This document shows, piece by piece, positions 10,467 through 21,057 of a DNA stretch of 46,421 nt. A program made the translations under genes and the position numbers. The notes under the pieces were generated by a model, which worked only from the letters and a program-made list of their open reading frames with translations, made no database searches and was not told the origin of the DNA. Numbering within the stretch: the stretch's first letter is position 1; each line of letters opens with the position of its first letter. The stretch spans positions 1 through 46,421 of the forward strand of contig CACAVP010000007.1 of assembly GCA_902535975.1 (NCBI GenBank), read 5' to 3'. The stretch comes from an uncultured Gammaproteobacteria bacterium. Its GTDB lineage: Bacteria > Pseudomonadota > Gammaproteobacteria > GCA-002705445 > GCA-002716945.

Positions 10467-11387
10467 ATGATAATGTCAGACCTTAAAGGTAAAATATGGA
10501 TGGACGGAGATTTACTTGAGTGGTCAGATGCTAAAATACATGTTCTCACACATACACTTCATTATGGCACCGGAGTATTTGAGGGCGTTAGGGCCTATGA
10601 GACATCAGCAGGCCCAGCTATCTTCCGGTTAAATGACCACACCAGAAGGTTGTTCAATTCTGCTGATTTGATTGGTATGTCAATTCCTTATAGTTTTGAA
10701 GAATTAAATAATGCTCAAGCTAATATAGTCAGAGAGAATAAACTAAATAATGCCTACATAAGACCGATGTGCTTTTATGGATCAGAAGGCATGGGTTTAA
10801 GAGCTGATAATTTAAAAGTTCATGTGTGTATTGCTGCGTGGGATTGGGGTTCTTATCTTGGCGATGACAAAATTACTAATGGTATAAAAGTTAAAGTTAC
10901 AGATTTCCCAAAAAGATGTGAGAAAAGTATGCTTCATAAAGCCAAAGCTTCTGGCAATTATTTATACTCCATGTTGGCATTAAAAGATGCTTTAAACTCT
11001 GGTTTTGATGAAGCCTTGATTCTAGATGTTGATAACAATGTCAACGAGGGTTCGGGCGAAAACTTTTTTATGGTTAAAGATGATATACTATACACACCAA
11101 GAGATCATACAGTACTAAATGGGATTACAAGACAGACCATCATTGATATATCTAAGGATTTAGACTTGAAAGTTTTTGAGAAAGATATTTCTGTTGACGA
11201 TGTAAAAGTGGCAGATGAAGCATTTTTCACGGGAACAGCAGCTGAGGTAACACCAGTCATACAAGTTGATCAATCTAAAATAGGTGACGGTACAACAGGC
11301 AAAATTACAAGAAAAGTTCAAAAAGAATATTTCGATTTAATTAGAGGTAAAAATACGAAATATGATCACTGGTTAACACGAGTCTAA
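10467..11387 (+). CDS. ilvE: Branched-chain amino acid aminotransferase
   Basis: PLP enzyme making Leu, Ile and Val from their 2-oxo acids with glutamate as donor. Class IV aminotransferase motifs are present: HTLHYGTGVFEGVRAYET near residue 30 and the PLP lysine K160 in KASGNYLYS, then NVNEGSGENFF and GITRQTI. The start at 10467 has GGG 8 bases upstream; a second ATG two codons later is less well spaced. It is followed after 1 bp by the heptose kinase gene, so it may lead the lipopolysaccharide operon although the function is unrelated. Confidence 0.95.
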   Translation: MIMSDLKGKIWMDGDLLEWSDAKIHVLTHTLHYGTGVFEGVRAYETSAGPAIFRLNDHTRRLFNSADLIGMSIPYSFEELNNAQANIVRENKLNNAYIRPMCFYGSEGMGLRADNLKVHVCIAAWDWGSYLGDDKITNGIKVKVTDFPKRCEKSMLHKAKASGNYLYSMLALKDALNSGFDEALILDVDNNVNEGSGENFFMVKDDILYTPRDHTVLNGITRQTIIDISKDLDLKVFEKDISVDDVKVADEAFFTGTAAEVTPVIQVDQSKIGDGTTGKITRKVQKEYFDLIRGKNTKYDHWLTRV

Positions 11388-11388
11388 A

Positions 11389-12318
11389 ATGTTTAAGAAA
11401 AAGAATATTCTTGTTGTCGGCGATATAATGCTAGACAAGTACAGTCATGGTATAGTAAACAGAATTTCGCCGGAGGCTCCAGTACCTATCGTCGACATTA
11501 AAAAGACTATTTTCAAGCCTGGCGGTGCATCAAATGTAGCTCAAAACTTGTCAGCACTTGGTATGAGTGTATCTTTACTTGGGATTACTGGTGATGATCC
11601 AGAACTTAAAGAGCTAATAAAAGTGTTAAGACACACTTCCATAAAGTTTGATCCAGTAAAAGATTTGTCCATAAGAACAACCCTTAAGTCGAGAATAATA
11701 GGCAATGATCAACATTTAATGAGACTTGATCATGAGGATAAAAATAAATCTAATATGCATGATTCCCTATACAAGAAAGTTGTTAAATACGCTCAAGATT
11801 CAGATTTGATTGTAATATCTGACTATGACAAAGGCGCTATAAAACCAATTGCTAGCAAAATAATAAATTTTGCTCAAGAGCAAAAAATTAGAGTAATTAT
11901 TGATCCCAAAGGCTCAGATTACTCTATGTATACGGGGGCATTCCTCGTAAAACCAAACGAGCTCGAGTTTGAGACAATAGTTGGTAAACCAAAAAATAAA
12001 CAAGATATGGTAAGAAGAGGTAAGGAATTAAAAGAGTCATTAAATCTTGACGCGCTTTTATTAACACTCGGCAAGAATGGCATGATGCTTTTTCATAAAA
12101 AGTCAGTTATTTCTTTTGCTACATCACAAAAGGAGGTTTATGATGTAACAGGAGCAGGTGACACAGTGATATCAGTTTTAGCAGCATCTCTATCATCTAA
12201 CAAAACTCTCAAAAAATCATGCGAACTAGCTAATGTTGCTGCGGGATTATCTATACAGCACTTGGGTACCGTGAGTGTAAGTAAGTCTGATCTTAATAAT
12301 GCAATTAAAAAACTCTAA
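11389..12318 (+). CDS. hldA: D-glycero-beta-D-manno-heptose-7-phosphate kinase
   Basis: Kinase half of ADP-heptose synthesis for the LPS inner core: it phosphorylates heptose 7-phosphate at C1. PfkB/ribokinase features are DIMLDKYSHG near the start, PGGASNVAQNL (about 44-54) and the catalytic DVTGAGDTVIS (about 249-259). In E. coli this domain is fused to an adenylyltransferase as HldE; here the gene stops after 309 residues and the second domain is a separate overlapping frame. It matches the N-terminal half of HldE across its length. The start is 1 bp after the ilvE stop. Confidence 0.93.
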   Translation: MFKKKNILVVGDIMLDKYSHGIVNRISPEAPVPIVDIKKTIFKPGGASNVAQNLSALGMSVSLLGITGDDPELKELIKVLRHTSIKFDPVKDLSIRTTLKSRIIGNDQHLMRLDHEDKNKSNMHDSLYKKVVKYAQDSDLIVISDYDKGAIKPIASKIINFAQEQKIRVIIDPKGSDYSMYTGAFLVKPNELEFETIVGKPKNKQDMVRRGKELKESLNLDALLLTLGKNGMMLFHKKSVISFATSQKEVYDVTGAGDTVISVLAASLSSNKTLKKSCELANVAAGLSIQHLGTVSVSKSDLNNAIKKL

Positions 12319-12790
12319 ATTAATAGCTGATATTGATAGCTTAAAATCTATCCTAGAGAGTGAGCAAAAATCAGGGAAACGTGTAGTCTTCACAAATGGT
12401 TGCTTTGATATAATTCATCCAGGTCATATTTTTATTCTCGAGCAAGCCAAATTAAAAGGGGACATTCTAGTTGTCGGACTTAATTCTGATCAATCTGTCA
12501 AAAGCTTCAAATCAGATCTCAGACCTATTTGCTCGCAAGATGATCGAGCGTATGTTCTTGGGGGTTTAGCATCTGTTGATTATATTTACATATTTAACGA
12601 AGACACGCCTGAAAAAATCATAATGGAAATATCACCTGATGTATTAGTGAAAGGCAAGGATTATAAGATTGAGGATATAGCTGGTGCAGACTATATGTTA
12701 AAAGAAAATAAAAGAGTTGAATTGGTTGATATCATAGATGAAAAGTCAACAACAGAAATTATAGAAAATATCAAGAAACTCATTTCTTAA
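12299..12790 (+). CDS. hldC: D-glycero-beta-D-manno-heptose 1-phosphate adenylyltransferase
   Basis: Adds AMP to heptose 1-phosphate to form ADP-heptose. The nucleotidyltransferase motif VFTNGCFDIIHPGH is at about 30-43 with the HxGH signature, and KGKDYKIEDIAGAD is typical of the HldE C-terminal domain. It overlaps the kinase gene by 20 bp in another frame, so the usual fused enzyme is split in two here. Both halves keep their active-site motifs, so this looks like a genuine two-gene form rather than a decayed one. It overlaps the convergent glycosyltransferase by 11 bp. Confidence 0.93.
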   Translation: MQLKNSKLIADIDSLKSILESEQKSGKRVVFTNGCFDIIHPGHIFILEQAKLKGDILVVGLNSDQSVKSFKSDLRPICSQDDRAYVLGGLASVDYIYIFNEDTPEKIIMEISPDVLVKGKDYKIEDIAGADYMLKENKRVELVDIIDEKSTTEIIENIKKLIS

Positions 12791-13793
12791 TTATTTCTTT
12801 GATTTTGGTTTTAACATCGTCAATAGTTATCAAATTCATTGCATTTGGATCTCTGACTCTTTCACCCCATTTGATAGCACTTTTTTTCTTGCGTGAGAAT
12901 TTATCTAAAGCTTCAGAATACTTATCGATTACATATTCAAGCTTTTGATAAGGCCCAGTTCTTCTAGGATTAGAGGTAGCATATAAGCCTATTATTGGTT
13001 TATTAATCATCCTCGCCATATGTAACGTTCCTGAATCTGGACCAATATAAAGCTTACTTAAATTAAGCACTGCCAGCATTTCACTTAAGCTAGTCTTATT
13101 GATCAAATTTTTTGCATTTGAATTTTCACCGAAACAATCCATAACCTTCCTAATTTTTTCTTGATTAGTTTTACCAAGAATTACAGTGTTTAATGAGTAT
13201 TGATTTTTGCAATATTCAGATATTGTTGCAAAATTATCATAATCCCATTCTCTATAATTATTCGATCTTACGCTCGTATAAGGATTAATGGCTATGAAGG
13301 GTTGCAGATTATACAAGTTATTTTTCTCTACAAATTGATCGTTATTGCAAAGAATATTTTCACATTGCCAATCTATGACTCTTTTTTTGATATTTATTTT
13401 TTCTAGAAAGCCAAAAAAATGATCAATCACATGCGATCCCTTAGTTTCTATATCATTAAATGTAACATTTACTCTGCCATTAATTATATTCGCAATTAAC
13501 TTTGATCTCAGAGATTTTTGCATATGAAACACTACATCAAATTGATTATTCTTAAATAAATTGCGCATTCCTAAAACTGAATCGAGCGTCTTTTTTTTAT
13601 CCACAACAATAAAATCAATGTTTTTAAGATTTTTTACCAACTCATGTTCGGTTTTTCCAATAACCCAACTTATTCTTGATTTTGGGTATACATCTCTAAT
13701 TGTAGATATTATTGGTATTATATGAGTAACATCTCCTATTGAGGATAATCTTAGAATACATATCGATATTGATGTATTATTATCTTTGACCAT
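12780..13793 (-). CDS. Lipopolysaccharide heptosyltransferase (GT9 family)
   Basis: Adds heptose from ADP-heptose to the Kdo-lipid A inner core. The GT9 N-terminal motif ILRLSSIGDVTH (residues 12-23) and the donor-binding GPDSGTLHMARMINKPIIGLY (from about 254) are clear. The context with heptose synthesis and Kdo genes supports LPS core assembly; WaaC and WaaF cannot be told apart with confidence, although the opening resembles WaaC-type enzymes. Its ATG abuts the ATG of the divergent Kdo kinase gene as CATATG, leaving no intergenic base. Confidence 0.85.
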   Translation of the reverse strand: MVKDNNTSISICILRLSSIGDVTHIIPIISTIRDVYPKSRISWVIGKTEHELVKNLKNIDFIVVDKKKTLDSVLGMRNLFKNNQFDVVFHMQKSLRSKLIANIINGRVNVTFNDIETKGSHVIDHFFGFLEKINIKKRVIDWQCENILCNNDQFVEKNNLYNLQPFIAINPYTSVRSNNYREWDYDNFATISEYCKNQYSLNTVILGKTNQEKIRKVMDCFGENSNAKNLINKTSLSEMLAVLNLSKLYIGPDSGTLHMARMINKPIIGLYATSNPRRTGPYQKLEYVIDKYSEALDKFSRKKKSAIKWGERVRDPNAMNLITIDDVKTKIKEIIKK

Positions 13794-14519
13794 ATGATAA
13801 AAACAAAATTCGGTTCAATTGTCTCTCACAAGTTTAACAATCAGTATATCTGTTACGATTCATCTATCCAACCAATTCTTAAAGATAGAATACTCTCTTC
13901 GCTAGATTCTGATGAGTTCAGACTTTCTAATACTTCAAATTTTCTTGATTTGAATAACGGTTTAATAAAAAAACATTTCTACAGAAAAGGAGCGATGCAC
14001 CTATTTTATGATAACTACTTTTACTATGGCCTTAAGAACACGCGCCCTATAAGAGAGCAGAAAAATTATATGGATTTTATGAATATAGTTAAAAATTCAA
14101 AAAATGAGTGGGTAATAAATAAACTAGAGTTATGTATGCCCATATTTTCGTATGTGAAAAGGAGCAACTTATTTTATAAGGGAGACATTATTCTCTCTAA
14201 GATATCGGGTGAAACGCTTGATAGAGCTCTGAAGAAGCGTCTAAAGGTGAATATAGAGGAAGAGATTGGAGTGTGTTTTAGATTTTTATTTAATAATGGT
14301 ATTTATAATTTTGATATGAATTTAACAAATATCTTGTACAACCAGGAGTCTGATAAATTTTCATTCATAGACTTTGATAAAGTTATTATAAATTCACATA
14401 AGATTAACACTCAGAACTATTCATCACGTGTAATTGATAAGTTTAGGGATTCGCTAAGAAAATATAACTTGTCTGAAAAATTTGATTGGGATAAATTTAT
14501 TAGATCGGTTTATGGCTAA
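13794..14519 (+). CDS. kdkA: 3-deoxy-D-manno-octulosonic acid (Kdo) kinase
   Basis: WaaP/KdkA-type kinase that phosphorylates the Kdo residue of lipid A. The protein shows the N-terminal segment KKHFYRKGAMHLFYDNYFYYGL near residue 60 and R-REQ, which match KdkA. The kinase catalytic loop reads FDMNLTNILYN and the metal-binding motif FIDFDKV, in place of the commoner HADLNAHNIL and LIDFDRG. Length (241) fits. The start abuts the divergent heptosyltransferase and the 3' end overlaps waaA by 20 bp. Confidence 0.82.
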   Translation: MIKTKFGSIVSHKFNNQYICYDSSIQPILKDRILSSLDSDEFRLSNTSNFLDLNNGLIKKHFYRKGAMHLFYDNYFYYGLKNTRPIREQKNYMDFMNIVKNSKNEWVINKLELCMPIFSYVKRSNLFYKGDIILSKISGETLDRALKKRLKVNIEEEIGVCFRFLFNNGIYNFDMNLTNILYNQESDKFSFIDFDKVIINSHKINTQNYSSRVIDKFRDSLRKYNLSEKFDWDKFIRSVYG

Positions 14520-15732
14520 TATGTTTTTCTATATTCGAAATATACTCATGTATTATAGATGCTTTAGAATCTATTAGTGATTTTGCATTTTTTTCAAAGA
14601 TTATTCTTTTAGATTTTGATCTGAAAAGTTTTTCGAATATATTCTTTAGCATTTCAGGTTTTTGACACATAATGAGAGCATTATTTTTTAGAAATTCTTC
14701 AGTCTCCTCAACAAAATTATACATGTAGGGACCTACGATAATCGCTTTTGAATGCGCGGCTGCTTCCATGAAAGAATGACCACCAACATCAACGAATGAT
14801 CCTCCGAATATTGTGAATTCTGAGTACTTAATTAAATTGTTCATTTCACCTAAAGTATCTGCTATGTAAATTTGGGTTGAACCTCTTATCTTTTCTGACT
14901 TGCTTCTAATTGCAATATTCACACCAGATAAAGGTATATCTGACAATATATCTCCCAGTCTCTCTGGATGTCTAGGCGCTATAACTAAAAGATATTTATT
15001 AGATTTTAGTTTCAGCCATTCTTTGATTACTATTATCTCTTCTCGATGATGAGATGATGCAAGAAGAACGTATTTCTTATCAACTATTCTCTCTTCAGTC
15101 ACATCATTGCTTACCAATGAATGTTTAATATTGCCTGTAAGACTTATTTTGCTCTCATTCATATAATCTTTGAATGCTGACGCATCCTTTTCTGATTTAC
15201 AGTAGACATGACTAATTTTGTCTAAGGTGCTTATATAAAAACTTTTTGATATCAAACCAAGAATCCCTTGAGGAGGATTGAATCTTCCATTGATAGTTAT
15301 TATATTAGTATTATTTTTTTTACAGAGGTGATAAAGGTTTGGCCAAATTTCTGTTTCAATTATAATCAGTAAGTCTGCAGAAACAGATTTAACAAATTTA
15401 TTTGTTGCGAAGAAAAAGTCAAATGGAAGGTAGCTATGATCAACTCCATTCAAGCAAGATTCTTTAAAAATGAACTCAGACGATGGGGTATTTGATGTGA
15501 TCAAGATATCTTTGTAACCTTTTTCGAAAAGATATTTTGAGACTTTAATGGCTATTTTCATCTCACCAACTGACGCCGCATGTAACCAGAACGAATAATT
15601 TTTGGTCAAACTTTTGCCAAGTAGTTTGTTACTTATATAAGATAACGATGTAGAATTTTTTAGACAATATATAATTAATTTGATTAGAATAAATGGCGAT
15701 ATTAAATATAATAAAAAATTGTACTTAAACAT
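14500..15732 (-). CDS. waaA: 3-deoxy-D-manno-octulosonic acid transferase
   Basis: Transfers Kdo from CMP-Kdo to the lipid A precursor, a step needed for a viable outer membrane. An N-terminal membrane anchor is followed by WLHAASVGE with the catalytic Glu, PFD, and ETEIWPNL, all family hallmarks. I take the ATG at 15730-15732, which overlaps the tolC stop as TAATG; an in-frame TTG two codons upstream is possible but less likely. That gives 410 residues. It converges on kdkA with a 20-bp overlap. Confidence 0.95.
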   Translation of the reverse strand: MFKYNFLLYLISPFILIKLIIYCLKNSTSLSYISNKLLGKSLTKNYSFWLHAASVGEMKIAIKVSKYLFEKGYKDILITSNTPSSEFIFKESCLNGVDHSYLPFDFFFATNKFVKSVSADLLIIIETEIWPNLYHLCKKNNTNIITINGRFNPPQGILGLISKSFYISTLDKISHVYCKSEKDASAFKDYMNESKISLTGNIKHSLVSNDVTEERIVDKKYVLLASSHHREEIIVIKEWLKLKSNKYLLVIAPRHPERLGDILSDIPLSGVNIAIRSKSEKIRGSTQIYIADTLGEMNNLIKYSEFTIFGGSFVDVGGHSFMEAAAHSKAIIVGPYMYNFVEETEEFLKNNALIMCQKPEMLKNIFEKLFRSKSKRIIFEKNAKSLIDSKASIIHEYISNIEKHISHKPI

Positions 15733-17036
15733 TACCAAGCAAGATAGGTGTTTACTCTTCTTAGGGATGAATCATTCAGGTTGTTCTGTAAGTGATCAAG
15801 AGTTAACTCGCTGTAGATGTAATCCATCATAACATTCTTAGCATCAAAGAGTGCTCTGGAATATTCCAGTTTTGCCTCAAGCATTTGCGTATTACTATAG
15901 ATCCCTCTTTCATAACCTTCTTGAGCATTTTCATATTTTTTCAGGGAAGTTTTTAAAATTTGTAAAGACGTTGAATATAAGCCTTGATAAGTGTTGTAAA
16001 TATTATAGTTATCTATGATTTCCTTCCTGATTAACCTTCTGGAGTTTGTATGGTCAAGACGTGCTTTTTGATAATTTAGTCTTGCTTCTTTGACTTTAGA
16101 GGACTGATAACCGCCATTAAATATTGGAAAATTCAAAACTAATGAAATTGTAGAATCTTCACGAGTAGTTGCTCCGAATTGAGATCCACCTTGAGTGATA
16201 TCTAGATAATCATATTCTACAAGTAGATCAATTGTTGGATAGTGTCTAGATCTTTGTGCGGCAATTTCATTACGATTTATATTCATGCCCTGTTTTGACA
16301 TTCGTATTGTATTGTTATTGGTGTAAGCTGAGTTAATTAAATCATCGAGCACCAGATTTTTGTGATTTATCGTAACCAGCTTTATATCGTTAATATCATT
16401 GAGCTCTTTACCTGAGAATATATAGACATCATTTTTAATCTGAGTTAGATTGTTTTTGCTTATATTTAAATCATTTTTTGAAGATTCATAATCATTATTA
16501 AGTGTTTCATATTCCTCAATAGATATGCTTCCATTTTCATATAACTTTGTAGATACCCTATATCTAGATCTTTGATAGTCATTCTCAATTTCACTTAGTG
16601 AGAGTGCATTCTTGAATTTAATTAAGTTAAAATAATGTCTTACAGATTCAAGAATAAGTAATGAATCTGCATTATCCTTGGTTATTTCATTTTGTTCTAG
16701 CGAGCTCTTAGCTTTTTTTATTTCGTCAAACACATAAAGATGAAGAAGTGGCTGCTTTATTGAGAGATTGTATGTATCTCTATCATAATTGGACGGATCA
16801 TACGATCCAAGTGACTTATATCTCTCGATTGTAGTTTCACTAGCTCGGGCATTGAAGTTAATTTCTGGGAATACTGTTGATCTAGTTTGCTTGAGAGACT
16901 CATTAGCTATGCTCACATCGATCTCATTATTTAAAATATCAATATTGTGTTGTTTTGCTCTCTCATAAAGATTGATTAGGTCTGTGGCATGACCATTGAT
17001 TGATATGAACAATACTAAAAAGATAATTTTTTTCAT
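15732..17036 (-). CDS. tolC: TolC-family outer membrane protein
   Basis: Outer-membrane channel tunnel for type I secretion and drug efflux. A signal peptide covers about residues 1-17 (cut near GHA). The body carries two related long alpha-helical halves with TolC features, such as LKQPLLHLYVFDEIKKA and a repeated NFPIFNGGYQSSKVKEA. At 434 residues it is the compact form without a long C-terminal extension. It lies between the rhodanese gene (4-bp overlap) and waaA (TAATG overlap), so one operon is likely. Confidence 0.9.
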   Translation of the reverse strand: MKKIIFLVLFISINGHATDLINLYERAKQHNIDILNNEIDVSIANESLKQTRSTVFPEINFNARASETTIERYKSLGSYDPSNYDRDTYNLSIKQPLLHLYVFDEIKKAKSSLEQNEITKDNADSLLILESVRHYFNLIKFKNALSLSEIENDYQRSRYRVSTKLYENGSISIEEYETLNNDYESSKNDLNISKNNLTQIKNDVYIFSGKELNDINDIKLVTINHKNLVLDDLINSAYTNNNTIRMSKQGMNINRNEIAAQRSRHYPTIDLLVEYDYLDITQGGSQFGATTREDSTISLVLNFPIFNGGYQSSKVKEARLNYQKARLDHTNSRRLIRKEIIDNYNIYNTYQGLYSTSLQILKTSLKKYENAQEGYERGIYSNTQMLEAKLEYSRALFDAKNVMMDYIYSELTLDHLQNNLNDSSLRRVNTYLAW

Positions 17037-17353
17037 CTGTATTTTTCCATGTCTGGATCTACGTCATCAGACCATTTTTCCAGACCACCTGAAAGATTAT
17101 ATAAGTTATTTACTCCATTTTGCTCTAAATACAATGCGACAGTTCTACTTCTAATTCCATGATGACACACTATCACATACTCACTTGATTCCTCAAAGTA
17201 ATCAATCGAGTCAGGTATTTTACCCATGGGAATGTGTTTACTATTCTCTATGTGACACTTGTCATATTCCCATTGTTCCCTGACATCAACTATTTTCAGA
17301 ACAGGGTTTGAGGTCATCATTTCTTTTATTTCTAAAGGCGTTTTTTCTTGCAT
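17033..17353 (-). CDS. Rhodanese-like domain protein
   Basis: Single rhodanese domain of 106 residues with the active-site Cys at 63 in the loop VCHHGIRSR, which is compatible with sulfur transfer to an acceptor; the true substrate is unknown. No signal peptide, so probably cytoplasmic. It overlaps the PCMT-like gene by 1 bp (TAATG type) and tolC by 4 bp. A rhodanese between a PCMT-like gene and tolC is a familiar arrangement in gammaproteobacteria, but its link to envelope genes is unexplained. Confidence 0.92.
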   Translation of the reverse strand: MQEKTPLEIKEMMTSNPVLKIVDVREQWEYDKCHIENSKHIPMGKIPDSIDYFEESSEYVIVCHHGIRSRTVALYLEQNGVNNLYNLSGGLEKWSDDVDPDMEKYR

Positions 17354-17979
17354 TATATACCTACTATCAAATCAGTCTGTGATGTTACTATATTTTTACT
17401 AACTGTGTAACTATTTATTGTCTTATCGATTATTATTCCAGAGCTATAAGGAGACTTATCTCGCCATAGAAATGTAAAAGTTCTCGAGTTTTCACTCAAA
17501 TAATCAATAAAAAAGTCATAGGATCTAACTGAACATGTGAAAACTACCTTTGTGTGATCATGTATCTTATCTAGGAAATCAAATATATTTTCGTTAAAAA
17601 GATGTATTTTTTCCTTGTTGACGCTGTAAGTGTCCAAGTTTGTTTTACCGTAATCAAAGAGAGTTTCGTTACATTCATATGCTGTTACTGAACTAGTTAG
17701 ATGAGATATACATTCAGCTAGATAGCCACTCCCATTTCCAATTAATAAAACACTATCGTTCTTATGGAAATCCATCTCTTGAAGAATTGTTGCCTCACAC
17801 GATGGAGTAAGCATAGAAACCCCGCACCCAAGAGGCATAGTCATATCTGAATACGAGAAGCTTTTAAATGCTTCTGGCACAAAGCTATGCCTTTTTATCT
17901 TTCTGATGACACTTAATATCTTTTCATCTAGAATATTATTACTTCTATAGATTTGATTTACATGATCATTGTTATTCAT
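17353..17979 (-). CDS. PCMT-like SAM-dependent methyltransferase
   Basis: Resembles protein-L-isoaspartate O-methyltransferase: RHSFVPEAFKSFSYSDMTMPLG near residue 32, then the SAM-binding motif VLLIGNGSGYLAE. The canonical catalytic TISQP segment is replaced by SMLTPSCEATILQEM, so this probably belongs to the tolC-linked PCMT-like group rather than true isoaspartyl repair enzymes. I place the start at the ATG at 17977-17979; the preceding in-frame TTG is unlikely. It is divergent from thiC across about 50 bp. Confidence 0.82.
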   Translation of the reverse strand: MNNNDHVNQIYRSNNILDEKILSVIRKIKRHSFVPEAFKSFSYSDMTMPLGCGVSMLTPSCEATILQEMDFHKNDSVLLIGNGSGYLAECISHLTSSVTAYECNETLFDYGKTNLDTYSVNKEKIHLFNENIFDFLDKIHDHTKVVFTCSVRSYDFFIDYLSENSRTFTFLWRDKSPYSSGIIIDKTINSYTVSKNIVTSQTDLIVGI

Positions 17980-18023
17980 CAAGTAATTATATCTATGTTT
18001 ATGTTACTATTGAACTATGCTGA

Positions 18024-19727
<1,704 letters not shown>

Positions 19728-19735
<8 letters not shown>

Positions 19736-21005
19736 GTGATGCTTTGAGAGCTCTATCCAAGTCTTCTAAAATGTCGTCAATATTCTCAAGGCCAATTGAT
19801 AGCCTCACTAAATCTTCAGGGACACCTGCAGCTTTCAATTCTTCTTTAGATAGCTGTCTATGAGTAGTGCTAGCAGGGTGGCATGCCAGAGACTTAGCAT
19901 CACCGATATTAACGAGTCTTGTGATCAGCTTAAGATTATCAATAAATACCCCACCTTTTTTCATACCACCTTTGATCCCAAAACTTAGAACGCTTGACGC
20001 CTTTCCATTCATTAGTTTTTTCGTAAGATCATATTCTTTGTGAGATTCCAAGCCAGGATAATTAACCCATGTTACGCACTTATGATCCTCCAAGAACTCT
20101 GCCACTTTTTCCGCATTCTCACAATGTCTATCCATTCTTACAGGTAGTGACTCAATTCCTTGCAATATCAGGAAGCTATTAAATGGAGATATTGCAGCCC
20201 CCATGTTTCTCAGTGGCACAACTCTTGCTGCTCCTATAAAGGCTGCATCACCCATAGCCTCTGTGAATACCACACCATGATAAGACATATCTGGTGTATT
20301 GAGCCTTCTAAATTTAGTTTTATGTTTCGCCCATGGAAATTTTCCAGAGTCTACAATTATCCCACCTATCGTTGTTCCATGGCCTCCCATATATTTTGTG
20401 AGAGAGTGGACAACTATATCAGCGCCGTGTTCAATGGGTCTGAATAAATATGGTGATGGCACAGTATTATCAACAATGAGAGGTATATTATGTTTATGTG
20501 CGATTTTAGCTATTTCAGGAACATCTACAACATTTGCTGCCGGGTTACCTATAGATTCACAGAATATTGCTTTAGTTTTTTTATCTATTAGTTTTTCAAG
20601 ACTCGAAATATTATCATGATCTCCAAACTTTACATCAACTCCAAATCTGGGTAGCTGATGAGCAAATAGTGTGTATGTTCCACCATAAAGAGTACTTGTA
20701 CTCACAATATTATCTCCAGCTTCACAGATAGTCATGATCGCGTAAGTTGTAGCTGCTGAACCAGAGGCTAGTGCCAACGCACCAATCCCGCCTTCCATAG
20801 CCGCAACTCTTTTTTCCAATACATCAGAGGTTGGATTCATTATTCGGGTATAAATATTACCAGCTACTTTGAGGTCAAATAAGTCTGCGCCATGTTGAGT
20901 ATCATCAAAAGAGTAAGATGTTGTCTGGTAAATTGGTACCGCAACTGATTTTGTTGTTGGTTCAGGTGAATACCCACCATGTATTGCTATTGTCTCAAAT
21001 TTCAT
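19728..21005 (-). CDS. metY: O-acetylhomoserine aminocarboxypropyltransferase
   Basis: PLP enzyme using O-acetylhomoserine and sulfide (or methanethiol) to make homocysteine (or methionine). It opens with TIAIHGGYSPEPTTKSVAVP; the PLP lysine is K204 in VVHSLTKYMGGHG. C-terminal RLSIGLENIDDILEDL is typical of the Cys/Met metabolism PLP family; the 425-residue length favours MetY over cystathionine enzymes. It follows dinB by 52 bp on the same strand and abuts thiC stop to stop. No SAM riboswitch fits in the 52 bp. Confidence 0.92.
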
Positions 21006-21057
21006 ATATCTAACCCTTTAATTAACTATCTACATAGTCTATAAGATATACGGCAAA

